From Ectothiorhodospira mobilis (GTDB lineage Bacteria; Pseudomonadota; Gammaproteobacteria; Ectothiorhodospirales; Ectothiorhodospiraceae), in contig NZ_FOUO01000009.1 of NCBI RefSeq assembly GCF_900114895.1, positions 41,792 to 105,791 of the forward strand: a DNA stretch of 64,000 nucleotides. Direction: 5' to 3'. The notes under the pieces were generated by a model. It had not been told where the DNA came from and ran no database searches. It was given only the letters and a program-made list of their open reading frames with translations. Made by a program: the position numbers and the translations under genes. Each line of letters begins with the position of its first letter. Position 1 is the first letter of the stretch. Shown here one piece after another: positions 37,431-48,804 of this stretch.

Positions 37431-39134
37431 CTAGTCCTCCTCCCGCGGGCGCACCGATCCGGGCACCAGTTCCGCATCGAAGGTCTCCATCACCCCGCGC
37501 ACCACCGGATCCTCGCGGATGGCGCGCTCCGCCGCCTGCTGGCGTTCCGCCCGCTGGCGGGCCTGGCGCGCCGCGGGGGTCTCCCCTTGGGTCTTCCCCA
37601 CCTGGATGCGCACCCGCAACGCCTCCCCAAGGACGGAGCGCACCGCCGCCTCCAGCTTCTCCCGGGAGCGTTCGGTGTTCAGGTGCCCATGGGCGGCGTC
37701 CAGGCCCAGGACCAGTTCCCCCGCCTGCCGATCCATCAGGGCGCAGTGCCGGGCCAACTCCCCGGCCAGCCCCGTGAGCCCCAGGCGGCCGGCCAGATGC
37801 CCCCAGTCCAGGGGACCGCCATGGGGATCCTCCGGCTGCGCCCCTCCCTGCCCGGTGTCCCCGTCCCTGGGTGCCGTGGCGGGGGCGTCCGCCGCCGGGG
37901 CGGCGGGGGGCGGTGCCGTAGCCGAGGCGGTGGACTCGGATCTCGGCCCGGGGGTCTGCGGGGGGGCGCCCCGGCCCGCGCCCTGCCCCGCCGGCCCTGC
38001 CGCTACCGCCTGCCCGTCCGGGGACCGGGACTGAGAGGTGGGTTCGGTATCCGCCGGGCGGAAGGCCAGCATGCGCAGCAGGACCATCTCCAGGCCGAGC
38101 CGGGGATCCGGGGCCAGGGGCAGGTCCCGCCCCCCCACCAGGGCGATCTGATAGAAGAGCTGGACCGTGCCGGGATCCAGGGTGTCGGCCAGGTCCCGCA
38201 ACAGGTCCGTATCCCCTTCCAGGGTGTCCAGGGTACCGGGCACCTGCTGCACCACCGCCACGTGGTGCAGTAGCGCCACCAGTTCAGAGAGCACCGCGCC
38301 GTAATCCGGCGCCTGGGCCGAGAGGGCCGCCACGGCATCCATGAGGGCACGGGCGTCGGCGGCGGCCAGGGCCCGGAGGATCGCGGCCAGGTGCTCGCCG
38401 GAGATGACCCCCAGCATCTCCCCCACCTCCGCCTCGCGCAGGCTGCCGCCGCCGTAGCCGATGGCCTGGTCCAACAGGCTGAGGGCATCGCGCATGCTGC
38501 CCGCAGCGGCCCGGGCCAGTTGCCTCACCGCACCGGGCTCGGCGGAGAGCCCCTCCCGTTGCACCACCCCTTCCAGGTGCCGGGCGATCATCTCGGGGGG
38601 CATGGCCTTGAGGTTGAACTGCAGGCAGCGGGAGAGGACCGTCACCGGCAGCTTCTGGGGATCGGTGGTGGCCAGCAGGAACTTCACATGCTCCGGCGGC
38701 TCCTCCAGGGTCTTGAGCAGGGCGTTGAAGCTGTGGGTGGAGAGCATGTGCACCTCGTCCACCAGATAGACCTTGAAGCGCCCGCGGGTAGGGGCGTAGG
38801 GGACGTTCTCCAGGAGCTCGCGGGTGTCCTCCACCCGGGTGCGGGAGGCGGCATCCACCTCGATCAGGTCGACGAAGCGCCCCTCGTCGATCTCGCGGCA
38901 GGCGCTGCAGCGGCCGCAGGGCTCGGGGGTGATGCCGGTCTCGCAGTTGAGGCACTTGGCCAGGAGACGGGCGATGGTGGTCTTGCCCACACCCCGGGTG
39001 CCGGTAAAGAGGTAGGCATGGTGCAGGCGCTGCTCCCGCAGGGCGTTCACCAGGGCGCGGACCACATGGGGCTGCCCCACCAGCTCGTCGAAGGTGCGGG
39101 GGCGCCATTTGCGGGCCAGGACCTGATAGCTCAT
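37431..39134 (-). CDS. dnaX: DNA polymerase III subunits tau/gamma
   Basis: Clamp-loader ATPase that also ties the replicative polymerases together. The start at 39134 gives MSYQVLARKWRPRTFDELVG. The 567-residue protein has Walker A GTRGVGKTTIARL, a zinc module CLNCETGITPEPCGRCSAC, Walker B VYLVDEVHMLS, and the arginine-finger region TVLSRCLQF. A low-complexity Ala/Pro/Gly linker at about 375-440 leads to a tau-specific C-terminus. No clear slippery site with a nearby stop is seen, so a separate gamma form cannot be predicted. Confidence 0.96.
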   Translation of the reverse strand: MSYQVLARKWRPRTFDELVGQPHVVRALVNALREQRLHHAYLFTGTRGVGKTTIARLLAKCLNCETGITPEPCGRCSACREIDEGRFVDLIEVDAASRTRVEDTRELLENVPYAPTRGRFKVYLVDEVHMLSTHSFNALLKTLEEPPEHVKFLLATTDPQKLPVTVLSRCLQFNLKAMPPEMIARHLEGVVQREGLSAEPGAVRQLARAAAGSMRDALSLLDQAIGYGGGSLREAEVGEMLGVISGEHLAAILRALAAADARALMDAVAALSAQAPDYGAVLSELVALLHHVAVVQQVPGTLDTLEGDTDLLRDLADTLDPGTVQLFYQIALVGGRDLPLAPDPRLGLEMVLLRMLAFRPADTEPTSQSRSPDGQAVAAGPAGQGAGRGAPPQTPGPRSESTASATAPPPAAPAADAPATAPRDGDTGQGGAQPEDPHGGPLDWGHLAGRLGLTGLAGELARHCALMDRQAGELVLGLDAAHGHLNTERSREKLEAAVRSVLGEALRVRIQVGKTQGETPAARQARQRAERQQAAERAIREDPVVRGVMETFDAELVPGSVRPREED

Positions 39135-39189
39135 GGGCGTCTTCGGGGAATGGCGGAGGGAGGCGGCAGGCCCGTCACGGCCTCGAGAG

Positions 39190-39285
<96 letters not shown>

Positions 39286-39373
39286 GGGACCGATGCGGGT
39301 CACCATCAACAAGGTCTTGCAGGCACACTTGCGCTGCAAGGGATCGGATTATGGGCGTGCGGCCAGAGGGGCG

Positions 39374-42300
39374 TCAAGCATGCCTCGGCTCATGCCCCAG
39401 TTCATGGATGCGCAGGCGGGCGCCGTCCACCGCCCCGCGGGCCACATCCAGCAGATGACGATGATGGGTGAAGAGCAGGACCTGCCCCCCTTCGGCAAAC
39501 GCCGCCAGGGCCCGCAGGACACGGGCGGCGCGGTGGTCGTCCGTGGTCACCAGGACATCGTCCAGTACCAGGGGCATCGCCCCTCGCCCCGCCCCGTGCA
39601 GCTCCAGGGCCGCCAGGCGCAGGGCCAGGTAGAGCTGGTCGCGGGTGCCCTCGCTCAGGGCCTCCACCTCCACCCGCCGGTCGTCCCGGCGCACCGCCCG
39701 CAGCACCGGCGGTTCCCGGGTGTCGTCGGTCTCCAGGCGCAGGTAACGGCCGTGGGTCATGAGATGGAAATGGCGGGAGGCGGCCTCCACCATGGGTCCC
39801 TGGGAGCGTTCCCGGAAGCGTTCCAGGGCGCGTTGCAGCAGGGTGTGGGCGAGGCGCAGGCGGATCCAGGGATGCACGGCGGCGGCCATGCCCGCCGCCG
39901 CCGACTCCATGGCCTCGCGGGCGCGGGCGGCCTCGCCGGAGGTGTCCACCTCTTCCAGGGCACGTCGCGCCGCCTCCTCCCGCTGCCGGGCCGTCTTCAC
40001 ATCCGCCTCCAGGGCCTCGATGTCGGCGCGGCAACGGGCCTGTTCCGATTCGATGGCCGCCAGGTCCAGGCCCTCCAGGCTCTTTCTGAGATCCGCCTCG
40101 GGGCGCGCCGAACTGCGCGAGAGCTGGGCCTGCATCCGGCGCAGTTCCTCGCGGGCGGCACGCTTCTGGGCGGCGCGGGCCTCCATCTCCGGCAGCTGCG
40201 CAAGGGGGACCCCGGCGGCGGCCGCCAGGGACTCCAGCACCGCCTCCTGGCGCTGGCGGGTCTCCTGGGCGCGGGCCTCATCCGCCCGCGCCCGGACCTG
40301 CTCCTGCTCCAGGGTGCGGCGCTGCTGCTCCCGCTCCTGGGCGGCGCGCAACCGGTCCCGGAGCCGGGCCGCCAGGTCTTCAGGGTCCTCGGGTTCGGGC
40401 TCCTGCAGCAGCCGGGCCAGGTCCCGGGCCCGGTCCGCAAAGGCATCCACCTGGGCCTGCTGGAGGTCCCGTCCCTCCCGCAGGGCCTCCAGATCCGCCT
40501 GCAGCCGCCCCAGTTCGTCCAGCTCCTCCAGACGGGCCCGAACCGCCGCCGGGGCGGCATCCTGCGGCAGGCGCAGGCGGCCGTGCCAGGCGGCCAGGGT
40601 ACGGGCATGGCCGTCCCGGCAGGCCTGCAGTTCGTCCATCTCCGCCTGCAGGGATTCCCGTTCCCGCTGCCGTTGCCGGGCGGCGCGGCGGCGTTCCTCG
40701 CGGCGGGCCTCCCGGGCAGTGGCCTGCTGCTCCCAGGCCGCCGCCGCCTCGATCAGGACCCCCAGGTCCGTGGTGGCAGGGGTCTGCCCCAGGGCCCCCA
40801 GGGCGGCCTGGAGCTCCCGCACCGCCGCCTCCCGGGCGGCGGCCTCCCGGTCCCGCTGCGCGCGCTGGCGCTCCAGCCGATCCTGGGCCTCCAGCACCGT
40901 CTCCCGGCGCTGTTGCCACTGGCGCAGGGCAGCGGGCTCCAGGGGGGGCAAACCGCGTGCGTTCAGGGTCGCCCCCCAACGCTCCCGGTGCGCCTCCCGG
41001 GCCGCCTGCAGTTGCCGGCGCTCCGCCTCGATCTCCCCGAGCCGGGCCTCCATACGGGCGATACGCGCCCCGCATTCCTCGATGGCGGCGGCGCGGGTGG
41101 CATCCACCCGCAACCGGTCCGCCTGGTGATCGGCCTGGTCCACGGCCTGTTCGAAGGCGCGCACCGGATCGCTGCCGGTCTCCTGTCCCTGGAAGGCCTC
41201 TTCGGGAGCCGCCGAGCGCTCCACCCAGACCCGCCGGATGCCCGCCCAGAGGGCATCGCGCCGGGCACGGGCGGTGCGCAGGGTCTGGGCCGTCACCACC
41301 TCCTCCCCGGCGGTCAATTGTTGTCGGCGCAGGCGCTGTTCCTCCAGCTCGCCCTGCAACGACCGCGCCTCCCGCTGCAGGCGTTCCTGCTCTGCATCAT
41401 GGCCGTCCACGCTGCGCTCGGCGGCGTCCACCTCGGCCGCAAGCAAGGGGCGCGCCCCGCGCAGGGCCCCGCAATCCCCCGCGCCCAGCTCCCCCAGGGC
41501 CCGGCCCTGCGCCTGTGCGAGGGTGTCGATGGCCGCGTCCTGCTCCTGCAGGCGGGCATCCACGTCCCCCAGGGCCCGGGCCCGCTGCAGGGCCTGTACC
41601 AGGGCCTCCCGGGCCGCGGTGTCCGCCAGCGTTGCGTTGGTATCGGCGTCCCGCTGCTCCCGTTGCAGCTGATCCAGACGTTGGCGACGGTCCTGCAGCC
41701 GCTGCACCAACCCGGGCAGGGCCTCCAGGGCCGTGTCCAGGGTGACCCGGTCCGCCTCCGAGGGCCGCGCCTGGAGCAGGTCCGGGGCCCCGGACCCGGG
41801 GTTGATGCGGTCTGCCCGTTGTTCCAGACGCTGTTCCAGATCCCGGCTGCGCGCCCGCTGCCGGCGCAGTTCCGTGTGCGCCTCGGCCACGGTATCCAGG
41901 CGCGCCGCGAGCCGCTCGATGGCGTCCGCGTGCTGCAGCAGATGGGTCTCCACGCTCAGCCCGGCCAGGCGCCGGGCGCATTGGGCCGCCCGGTCCCGGG
42001 CCTCCTGCAGATCGGTGTCGGCCCGCTCCAGGGCCTGCTGCGCCGCCAGGCGCCGGTCCCGGGCATCCTCGGCCAGGTCGGGGACCCGGGCAAGCCCGTC
42101 CAGTTGGCGGCGCAGGCCGTCCAGGTCCTGCAACAGCGGGGCCACGGTGCGCAGTTCCGCCAGCTCCCGTTCCCGGCGGCGCCGGGCCTCCAGGCGCTCC
42201 TCCAGGGCCTGTAGCGCCTGCGCGGCGCTGCGGTGCCCCCGCTGCAGTTGCTGCCATTGGGCCGGGCGGGTCTGGGCCGAGCGCAGCAGGTGGCGCTGCG

Positions 42301-42907
42301 TCTCCATCTCGTTCCAGGCCTGGTTGATGACCGGTTGTGTGCTGCGCCCGTGGGGGTTGAAATAGGCCTTGGCATCCGTCTCCAGACGCGACAGCACCCC
42401 GGGGATGCCCCGGGTGCCGGCGCTAGCCTCGAACAGGGCCGCCCCCAGTTCCCCCCGGCCCTCCAGCAGTTGTTGCCCCCCCTCCCGCAGGCGGGCGTGA
42501 TCCAGCCCGAACATCTGCTCGAACTCGCGCCGCCCAAGGCCGCCGGTGAGGGCCCGCTCCTGCTCCGGGGTGGCGGCTTCCGGGGTCTTGGGACAGACCA
42601 GATCCTGGGCCACCTGCTGCAGGGTGTTGCGGTTGCCCTTGCGCCGGGACAGGGCCACGGGACGGCCTTGCTCGTCCTGGAAGAGCGCGCTGATGCGCAG
42701 GCGGTCATAGGGATGCAGGAAGGCGTCCGGCGTCTTCGCCGGGATGCCGAAACGCAGGTCGGCCATGGCCCGCAGCAACGAGGACTTGCCCGCCTCGTTG
42801 GGGCCGTGGACCAGGTGCAGGCCGTCCACCTGCCCCGGCTCGCCGAACACCAGCTCCGTGTCCGTGAACGGGCCGAAGGCCTCCAGTCTCAGGCGGATCA
42901 GTTTCAT
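39374..42907 (-). CDS. YhaN-like SMC/Rad50-type AAA ATPase
   Basis: A 1177-residue ATPase with an N-terminal Walker A ([18 protein letters not shown]) and very long Ala/Arg/Glu/Gln-rich coiled coils over about residues 180-950. The C-terminal head has the ABC signature-like [18 protein letters not shown] and Walker [18 protein letters not shown]. This is the YhaN branch of SbcC/Rad50-like proteins. It follows, with a 4-nt overlap, a YhaO/SbcD-like nuclease gene, so the two should form a nuclease-ATPase complex acting on DNA ends. The exact substrate is unknown. It lacks an obvious zinc-hook CxxC, consistent with YhaN rather than SbcC. Confidence 0.85.
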   Translation of the reverse strand: MKLIRLRLEAFGPFTDTELVFGEPGQVDGLHLVHGPNEAGKSSLLRAMADLRFGIPAKTPDAFLHPYDRLRISALFQDEQGRPVALSRRKGNRNTLQQVAQDLVCPKTPEAATPEQERALTGGLGRREFEQMFGLDHARLREGGQQLLEGRGELGAALFEASAGTRGIPGVLSRLETDAKAYFNPHGRSTQPVINQAWNEMETQRHLLRSAQTRPAQWQQLQRGHRSAAQALQALEERLEARRRRERELAELRTVAPLLQDLDGLRRQLDGLARVPDLAEDARDRRLAAQQALERADTDLQEARDRAAQCARRLAGLSVETHLLQHADAIERLAARLDTVAEAHTELRRQRARSRDLEQRLEQRADRINPGSGAPDLLQARPSEADRVTLDTALEALPGLVQRLQDRRQRLDQLQREQRDADTNATLADTAAREALVQALQRARALGDVDARLQEQDAAIDTLAQAQGRALGELGAGDCGALRGARPLLAAEVDAAERSVDGHDAEQERLQREARSLQGELEEQRLRRQQLTAGEEVVTAQTLRTARARRDALWAGIRRVWVERSAAPEEAFQGQETGSDPVRAFEQAVDQADHQADRLRVDATRAAAIEECGARIARMEARLGEIEAERRQLQAAREAHRERWGATLNARGLPPLEPAALRQWQQRRETVLEAQDRLERQRAQRDREAAAREAAVRELQAALGALGQTPATTDLGVLIEAAAAWEQQATAREARREERRRAARQRQRERESLQAEMDELQACRDGHARTLAAWHGRLRLPQDAAPAAVRARLEELDELGRLQADLEALREGRDLQQAQVDAFADRARDLARLLQEPEPEDPEDLAARLRDRLRAAQEREQQRRTLEQEQVRARADEARAQETRQRQEAVLESLAAAAGVPLAQLPEMEARAAQKRAAREELRRMQAQLSRSSARPEADLRKSLEGLDLAAIESEQARCRADIEALEADVKTARQREEAARRALEEVDTSGEAARAREAMESAAAGMAAAVHPWIRLRLAHTLLQRALERFRERSQGPMVEAASRHFHLMTHGRYLRLETDDTREPPVLRAVRRDDRRVEVEALSEGTRDQLYLALRLAALELHGAGRGAMPLVLDDVLVTTDDHRAARVLRALAAFAEGGQVLLFTHHRHLLDVARGAVDGARLRIHELGHEPRHA

Positions 42908-44169
42908 CCCCTTCCTTCCTCCCCGTCCTCCAGGCGCGCCCGCACGGTGGCCTCCGCATCCAGCAGCAGGGCGCGCAGTCCTTCCGGATCCTGCAGGGTG
43001 TCCAGCAGACCGGGGTCCGCCTCGGCGGGCAGGCGCTGGTGCAGTTCGCGGAGCTGCGCCTCCACCAGGGCCCGGGCCGCCTCGGGATCCGCCAGCAGGG
43101 TATCCACCTGGCGCACCAACTCCCCCACGGCATCGTCCCGGGCCGCCGCCACGGCCCGGTCCACGGGGGATGCACGCAGCCAGTCCACCCGTTCGATCCA
43201 GACATCCATGCCGTTCAGGTCCTGGGCCGCGGCCCGCACCTGGGCCTCCAGGGTCCCCGGCACCCGGGCCTCCAGTTGGTGCAGTCCCTCCCCGGCCCCG
43301 GCCAGGGTCACGCGTACCGCGTGCAGGCGTTCATCCCCCGGGGGCAGGGCCGCCGCCAGGGCCCGGGTCACCGCCCGGCCCAGGGGGACGATGTCCTCCA
43401 TCCCGTCCAGCTCCACCCGCAGGCGGTGCCAGCGCACCTCGTCCAGCTCCAGGGGCTCCACCTCCACCCCCGCGGGGGTCACCCGCACCCGCTCGCAGCC
43501 CTTGGGTCCGGTCTCGTTGGCGTGCCGCCCCTGCAGATTGCCCGGGAAGACGATCCAGGGGTCCCGGCGCACCACCTCCCGGGCATGGACATGCCCCAGG
43601 GCCCAGTAGTCATAGCCCCGGGCGGCCAGGGTCGCCGCGTCGGTGGGGGCGTAGCGGTCGTGTCCGGGGCGGCCGCCCAGGCTGGTGTGCAGCAGGCCGA
43701 TGTTGAAATACCCCGGCACGGGATCCGGGTAGGTGGGCACCCAGTCCTCCTCCACCGCCCGGTCCGGGAAACTGCGGCCATGGATGGCCACCTGCAGAGG
43801 GTCCAGGCGGTGGGTCTGCGGCCGCCGGCTGGAGAAGACGGTGACATTCTCCGGCCAGGGCAGCTGGCGGGTGATGACCCCCTGGGCGTCGTGGTTGCCC
43901 AGGATCATGAAGACCGGGATCCCGCCCCGGTGCAGTCGCACCATCTGCTCCCGGAAGAAGAGGCCGGTGTGGAAATCCTGCCAGTCCCGGTCGAAGATGT
44001 CCCCGGCCAGGAGCACGAAATCCACGCCCTGGGCCAGGGCGGCGTCCACCAGCCGTTCCAGAGCCGCGCGGGTGGCGTTGCGCAGCCGTTCCACCGGCGC
44101 GCCCTCGTAGCGGTCCAGGCCCCGCAGGGGGCTGTCGATGTGCAGGTCCGCGGCATGCAGGAACTCCAT
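42904..44169 (-). CDS. YhaO/SbcD-like DNA repair exonuclease (metallophosphoesterase)
   Basis: A 421-residue calcineurin-like phosphoesterase. It starts [20 protein letters not shown], the first metal motif, followed by [24 protein letters not shown] and the late GHVHAREV motif. This is the nuclease partner of the YhaN-type ATPase downstream (4-nt overlap). The arrangement parallels sbcD-sbcC. Predicted role: Mn-dependent nuclease acting with the ATPase in DNA double-strand end processing. Confidence 0.87.
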   Translation of the reverse strand: MEFLHAADLHIDSPLRGLDRYEGAPVERLRNATRAALERLVDAALAQGVDFVLLAGDIFDRDWQDFHTGLFFREQMVRLHRGGIPVFMILGNHDAQGVITRQLPWPENVTVFSSRRPQTHRLDPLQVAIHGRSFPDRAVEEDWVPTYPDPVPGYFNIGLLHTSLGGRPGHDRYAPTDAATLAARGYDYWALGHVHAREVVRRDPWIVFPGNLQGRHANETGPKGCERVRVTPAGVEVEPLELDEVRWHRLRVELDGMEDIVPLGRAVTRALAAALPPGDERLHAVRVTLAGAGEGLHQLEARVPGTLEAQVRAAAQDLNGMDVWIERVDWLRASPVDRAVAAARDDAVGELVRQVDTLLADPEAARALVEAQLRELHQRLPAEADPGLLDTLQDPEGLRALLLDAEATVRARLEDGEEGRG

Positions 44170-44289
44170 GGCCTATACCCCTCCCATCCGGTCCTTGCGT
44201 CGTGTCATCGCCCTGCCCTCGCGGACCTGTGCCGCGTTTGCCGAACTGGTACCATAAACGCCTTCGAACAACCCGGTATCCCCCGCATC

Positions 44290-45525
44290 ATGATTGCATC
44301 CCGTCCCGCTGATCGTCGCCATCCCACCGTCCCGGTCCGCATCGGCCACGTCGTGGTCGGCGGGGACGCCCCGGTGGTGATCCAGTCCATGACCAACACC
44401 GACACCGCCGACGTGGAGGCCACGGTGGCCCAGGTGGCGGAGCTGGCCCGTGCCGGCTCGGAGCTGGTGCGCCTCACGGTCAACACCGAGGAGGCGGCGG
44501 CGGCCGTCCCCCGCATCCGCGAGCGCCTGGATGCCATGGGGGTGGACGCACCCCTCATCGGCGACTTCCACTTCAACGGCCACCGCCTGCTGAGCCGCCA
44601 TCCCGCCTGCGCCGAGGCCCTGGCCAAGCTGCGCATCAACCCGGGCAACGTGGGCCGCGGCGCCAAGCGGGACAGCCAGTACGCCGAGATGATCGAGATG
44701 GCCTGTCATTACGACAAGCCGGTGCGCATCGGCGTCAACTGGGGCAGCCTGGACCAGGAACTGCTGGCGCGCATGATGGACGAGAACAACCGCCGCGGGC
44801 AGCCCCTGGACCCGGACACCGTGCAGCGGGAGGCCCTCATCGAGTCGGCCCTGGGCAGCGCCGCCCGGGCCGAGGAGATCGGCCTGGGGCACGACCGCAT
44901 CCTCCTCTCCTGCAAGGTGAGCGGCGTGCAGCCCCTGATCCGGGTCTACCGGGACCTGGCGGCCCGCTGCGACTACCCCCTGCACCTGGGCCTGACCGAG
45001 GCCGGCATGGGGATCAAGGGCATCGTCGCCTCCACGGCGGGCCTGGCGGTCCTGCTGCAGGAAGGCATCGGCGACACCATCCGGGTCTCCCTCACCCCCG
45101 AGCCCGGCGCCTCCCGCACCCAGGAGGTCCAGGTGGCCCAGGAGATCCTGCAGAGCCTGGAGCTGCGCCGCTTCGCCCCGGCGGTGGTGGCCTGCCCCGG
45201 CTGCGGCCGCACCGCCAGCGACTACTTCCAGCACCTGGCCCGGGACATCCAGGACTATATCCGCGAACGCATGCCCGAGTGGCGCAACCGCTATCCCGGC
45301 GTGGAGGACATGACCGTGGCCGTCATGGGCTGCGTGGTCAACGGCCCGGGGGAGAGCAAGCACGCCGACATCGGCATCAGCCTGCCGGGCACCGGCGAGA
45401 CCCCCGTGGCCCCCGTCTACGAGGACGGCGAGAAGACCGTCACCCTAAAAGGCGAGGACATCGCCCGGGAATTCCAGCAACTGGTGGACCGCTACGTGCA
45501 GCGCCGCTACGGGCAGGGGGCCTGA
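44290..45525 (+). CDS. ispG: 4-hydroxy-3-methylbut-2-en-1-yl diphosphate synthase
   Basis: 4Fe-4S enzyme of the MEP isoprenoid pathway converting MEcPP to HMBPP. The 411-residue protein has an N-terminal TIM barrel ([20 protein letters not shown]) and the C-terminal cluster ligands in [12 protein letters not shown] and [10 protein letters not shown]. The ATG at 44290 gives [19 protein letters not shown]. It is divergent from the YhaO/YhaN pair and convergent with an HDOD gene 12 nt away. Confidence 0.96.
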   Translation: MIASRPADRRHPTVPVRIGHVVVGGDAPVVIQSMTNTDTADVEATVAQVAELARAGSELVRLTVNTEEAAAAVPRIRERLDAMGVDAPLIGDFHFNGHRLLSRHPACAEALAKLRINPGNVGRGAKRDSQYAEMIEMACHYDKPVRIGVNWGSLDQELLARMMDENNRRGQPLDPDTVQREALIESALGSAARAEEIGLGHDRILLSCKVSGVQPLIRVYRDLAARCDYPLHLGLTEAGMGIKGIVASTAGLAVLLQEGIGDTIRVSLTPEPGASRTQEVQVAQEILQSLELRRFAPAVVACPGCGRTASDYFQHLARDIQDYIRERMPEWRNRYPGVEDMTVAVMGCVVNGPGESKHADIGISLPGTGETPVAPVYEDGEKTVTLKGEDIAREFQQLVDRYVQRRYGQGA

Positions 45526-45537
45526 CCCCCTCCCCAT

Positions 45538-46962
45538 TCACCCGCCGGCCCGCCCCGCGAGGCGGGTCAATTCCCGCGCCGCCAGGGCCACCAGGGCCTT
45601 GAACTCGCCTGCCGTAGGGGCATCCAGGACGCAGTGCTGGGAACGCCGGTCGGCATAGACCAGGCCCTCGGCACGCTCCCCGGCGAACACCGAGTGCATG
45701 AGAAAGGCCCGCACTCCGATGAGATGCCGCAGGGCCTCCGGAACCCGCGGCCAGATGTCCTCCCGGTTGCCGTCGTGCAGCCAGAAGGCGGAGGGCCGCT
45801 GCATCACCACCGTCACCAGATGGTCTCCCTTCAGGTCCACCTGGAACCGGCCGAACTCCGGTTCATGATCCGCCCCTTCCACCCGCTCCGCCTCCAGGCG
45901 CTCGCCGTTTTCATCGAGGCGGGCGAAGACCACCCGGTTCAGCCCCAACCCCCGGTGCAGACCGTCCATGAGGGCATCCAGGACTACCTCACGGTCCTCC
46001 ACGGTGCCGGCGGCAAGCCGTTCCCGGGCCCGCCCCAGGCTGTCCCGCCTCGGCGCCAGGCAGAGGCCGGGGGGACGCACGGCGCAAATCGATGCCGGTG
46101 GCGATTCCGGATCCAGACCGTCCAGGGGGTCCATGGCGTAAAGCTCGGCATAGCGGTTGAAGTCTTCCGTGGCCACGTTGATCTGCCCGATCAGTTCCTC
46201 CGGACCGCATTCCAGATACTCCGCTGCCTGCTGCAGCCGCATCCCCGCCTCGGGACGGGTCCAGCCCTCCAGGGCATCCCGGGCCAGTTCCGCCGCCAGC
46301 ATCACCCCCAGGGCCCGGGGATGGCGGGCATTGGCCGGGCAGGTGCACTCCTGCACCATGGCGGGCAAGCCCCAGCGCACCGCCAGGCGATGCCCCACCG
46401 CCTCCAGGCTCACGTCCAGGGCGACGTACTCCGCCTCGTGGGGGAGCACGTCCCCGCGGCGCATCAGCTCCTGGTAGCGGGCGATGCGGCGTTCGTCGTG
46501 CACCGCGAACAGGAGTTCCCCCAGGCCGTAGAGCAACCCGGCCAGACCCACCTCCGAGGGGATCATGTCATGGCGCAGTTCCCCCCAGGCCTCCGCCAGG
46601 AGACCGGCGAAGACGCAGCGGGCGGCGGTGGATCGGTAGCGTTCCGCCGCCGCCGGCGGCAGGACCTGATCCACCCGGGGCCGTTCCCGAACCCGTTCCA
46701 GCACGCACCGCAGCCCCAGCATTATGACCGCCTCGTCCAGGGACACCACCGAATTGCGAAAATGCCGATGGGGGATCTGGTTGGCCATGCGGATGAGCCC
46801 CAGGGCCAGCCCCGGATCCCGCTGCACCAGCCGCCCCACGGCGCGCATGCTCAAGGTCTCATCCTCCGCTACTGCGGCGAACAGGGACGGCGTGCCGGGC
46901 AGCAGGGGCAGATCCACCCCCTCCAGTTCCTGCACCCAGGCCTCCAGGCGATCATTGTCCAT
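45538..46962 (-). CDS. HDOD-domain signalling protein
   Basis: A 474-residue cytoplasmic protein. The N-terminal HDOD domain (about residues 15-215) includes LPGTPSLFAAVAEDETLSMR, VQRDPGLALGLIRMANQ and FRNSVVSLDEAVIMLG. The C-terminal half resembles a GAF-like sensor segment (VLDALMDGLHRGLGLNRVVF, then HSVFAGERAEGLVYADR). HDOD proteins are regulatory and lack the HD catalytic residues. It is divergent from motA across 114 nt, so a role in motility or surface behaviour is possible but not shown. Confidence 0.83.
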   Translation of the reverse strand: MDNDRLEAWVQELEGVDLPLLPGTPSLFAAVAEDETLSMRAVGRLVQRDPGLALGLIRMANQIPHRHFRNSVVSLDEAVIMLGLRCVLERVRERPRVDQVLPPAAAERYRSTAARCVFAGLLAEAWGELRHDMIPSEVGLAGLLYGLGELLFAVHDERRIARYQELMRRGDVLPHEAEYVALDVSLEAVGHRLAVRWGLPAMVQECTCPANARHPRALGVMLAAELARDALEGWTRPEAGMRLQQAAEYLECGPEELIGQINVATEDFNRYAELYAMDPLDGLDPESPPASICAVRPPGLCLAPRRDSLGRARERLAAGTVEDREVVLDALMDGLHRGLGLNRVVFARLDENGERLEAERVEGADHEPEFGRFQVDLKGDHLVTVVMQRPSAFWLHDGNREDIWPRVPEALRHLIGVRAFLMHSVFAGERAEGLVYADRRSQHCVLDAPTAGEFKALVALAARELTRLAGRAGG

Positions 46963-47076
46963 ACAGGACGCTCCCCGCGGTCTGATGTGTGATGCAATTC
47001 ATGATTCGGGTATTATGGCGGTGTCGGTTCATCTCAAGCCAGCCCGGACAACGGGCCCAATCGGGAAAATCCGCTC

Positions 47077-47934
47077 GTGAATCTGATTATCGGTGCCATC
47101 GTGGTCGTCGTCTCCGTCTTCGGAGGCTGGATGCTGCACGGCGGGCAGTTGATCCTCGTCTGGCAGCCCTACGAATTCATCATCATTATCGGGGCGGCGC
47201 TGGGGGCGTTCATCATCGCCAACCCCATGAAGACGGTGCTGGAGGCCTTCAAGACCGTCCCGAAGCTGCTGGGCGGCTCGCCCTACAAGAAGCAGGACTA
47301 CCTGGACCTGCTCAGCCTGATGAACGACCTGTTCACCAAGGCCCGCAAGGAGGGCCTGATGGGGATCGAGGAGGACGTGGAGGAACCGGAGAACAGCCCC
47401 CTGTTCGAGAAATACCCCCGCATCCTCAAGAACCACCACGCGGTGGAATTCATCTCCGACTACATGCGCCTGGTGGTCAGCGGCGCGATGAACCCCTTCG
47501 AGCTGGACAACCTCATGGACATCGACCTGGAGACCCACCACGAGGAGGTGGCCGCTCCCGGCCATGCGGTGATGCGGGTGGCCGACGGGCTCCCCGCCTT
47601 CGGGATCGTCGCCGCCGTGCTGGGGATCGTGAACACCATGAAGGCCCTGGACGGCCCCATCGACCAGATCGGCGGCCTCGTGGCCGCGGCCCTCATCGGC
47701 ACCTTCACGGGCATCCTGCTGGCCTATGGCTTTGTCGGCCCCGTGGCCTCGGCCATGGAACGCCGGGCCGAGGAACAGACCAAGTTCCTGTCCTGCCTCA
47801 AGGCCTGCATCCTCGCCAATGTCCAGGGTTACAGTCCCCAGGTGGCCGTGGAGTTCGGCCGCAAGGCCATGGCCTCCAACCTGCGCCCCAGTTTCACCGA
47901 ACTGGAGGAATACCTGCGGAACAACAAGGGATGA
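47077..47934 (+). CDS. motA: Flagellar motor stator protein MotA/PomA (GTG start)
   Basis: Inner-membrane stator subunit that forms the ion channel with MotB. The GTG start gives (M)NLIIGAIVVVVSVFGGWML. The 285-residue protein has four membrane segments, a large cytoplasmic loop between the second and third, and the conserved ADGLPAFGIVAAVLGIVNTM with the channel prolines. The Shine-Dalgarno is weak. No flagellar cluster surrounds it. Whether it is H+- or Na+-driven cannot be decided here. motB follows 6 nt later. Confidence 0.93.
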   Translation: MNLIIGAIVVVVSVFGGWMLHGGQLILVWQPYEFIIIIGAALGAFIIANPMKTVLEAFKTVPKLLGGSPYKKQDYLDLLSLMNDLFTKARKEGLMGIEEDVEEPENSPLFEKYPRILKNHHAVEFISDYMRLVVSGAMNPFELDNLMDIDLETHHEEVAAPGHAVMRVADGLPAFGIVAAVLGIVNTMKALDGPIDQIGGLVAAALIGTFTGILLAYGFVGPVASAMERRAEEQTKFLSCLKACILANVQGYSPQVAVEFGRKAMASNLRPSFTELEEYLRNNKG

Positions 47935-47940
47935 TGCGCC

Positions 47941-48804
47941 GTGGCGGGTGAGGAAAAGAAACAACCCATCGTCATCAAGCGCATCGTCAAGAAGGACGGG
48001 CACCATGGCGGCGCCTGGAAGATCGCCTTCGCCGACTTCGCCATCGCCATGATGGCCTTCTTCCTGCTGCTGTGGATCCTGGCCTTCACCGACGAGATCC
48101 AGAAGGCGGCCATCTCCGAATACTTCCAGAACCCCTCGGCCGCCATGGGCATCAGCCCCACCCCGCCCCATCCCACCGAGGGCAGCGGCACCTCCCCGTC
48201 CATCATCGATTTCGAGGGGGCCGTGGAACCGGAAGACCCCGAGTCCGCCCAGGAACGGCGGGACGAGGCACGCCTGGAATCCCTCATGGAAGTGCTGGAG
48301 GAGGCCCTGGAGAAGAGCCAGGCCCTGAAGCCCTTCAAGGACCAGTTGCTGCTGGACATCACCCCCGAGGGCCTGCGCATCCAGATCGTGGACCGGGAGA
48401 ACCGGCCCATGTTCGACCTGGGCAGCGGACAGTTGAAGGACTACTCCCGGGACATCCTCGAGGAACTGGGGGGGATCATCAACCGTGTGCCCAACCGCAT
48501 CAGCATCACCGGACATACGGATACCCGCCGCTTCCCGCAGGAGGACTACACCAACTGGGAGCTGTCCACGGACCGGGCCAACGCCGCCCGCCGCGCCCTC
48601 ATCGCAGGCGGGATGGAGGAGGACAAGGTGGCCCGGGTGGTGGGTCTGGGCTCCACGGTGCTGTTCGACAAGGCCGACCCGCAAAACCCCATCAACCGCC
48701 GCATCAGCATCATCGTCCTGAACCGGCAGGCGGAGGAGGCGATGCGGGAACAGAGCAGCGTGGAGTACGGCGGATCCCAGACGCCCATGCCCTCGAGCCC
48801 ATGA
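47941..48804 (+). CDS. motB: Flagellar motor protein MotB (GTG start)
   Basis: Stator subunit anchoring the motor to peptidoglycan. The 287-residue protein has one transmembrane helix (about 31-50) with the essential Asp32 in AFADFAIAMMAFFLLLWIL. A Pro/acid-rich periplasmic plug segment follows, then a C-terminal OmpA-like domain with ITGHTDTRRF and NWELSTDRANAARRALI. Its stop overlaps the start of a LysR regulator gene by 4 nt. Confidence 0.94.
   Translation: MAGEEKKQPIVIKRIVKKDGHHGGAWKIAFADFAIAMMAFFLLLWILAFTDEIQKAAISEYFQNPSAAMGISPTPPHPTEGSGTSPSIIDFEGAVEPEDPESAQERRDEARLESLMEVLEEALEKSQALKPFKDQLLLDITPEGLRIQIVDRENRPMFDLGSGQLKDYSRDILEELGGIINRVPNRISITGHTDTRRFPQEDYTNWELSTDRANAARRALIAGGMEEDKVARVVGLGSTVLFDKADPQNPINRRISIIVLNRQAEEAMREQSSVEYGGSQTPMPSSP

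Noticed and set aside
37940..37975. Possible dnaX frameshift site (C CCC CCG heptamer) for a gamma product
   Set aside because: The -1 frame after the heptamer stays open for a long distance, so no short gamma form would result.
39293..42214. A 973-codon open frame antisense to the YhaN-type ATPase
   Set aside because: Repetitive Gly/Leu/Gln composition reflects the coiled-coil codons on the other strand; no start context or motif.
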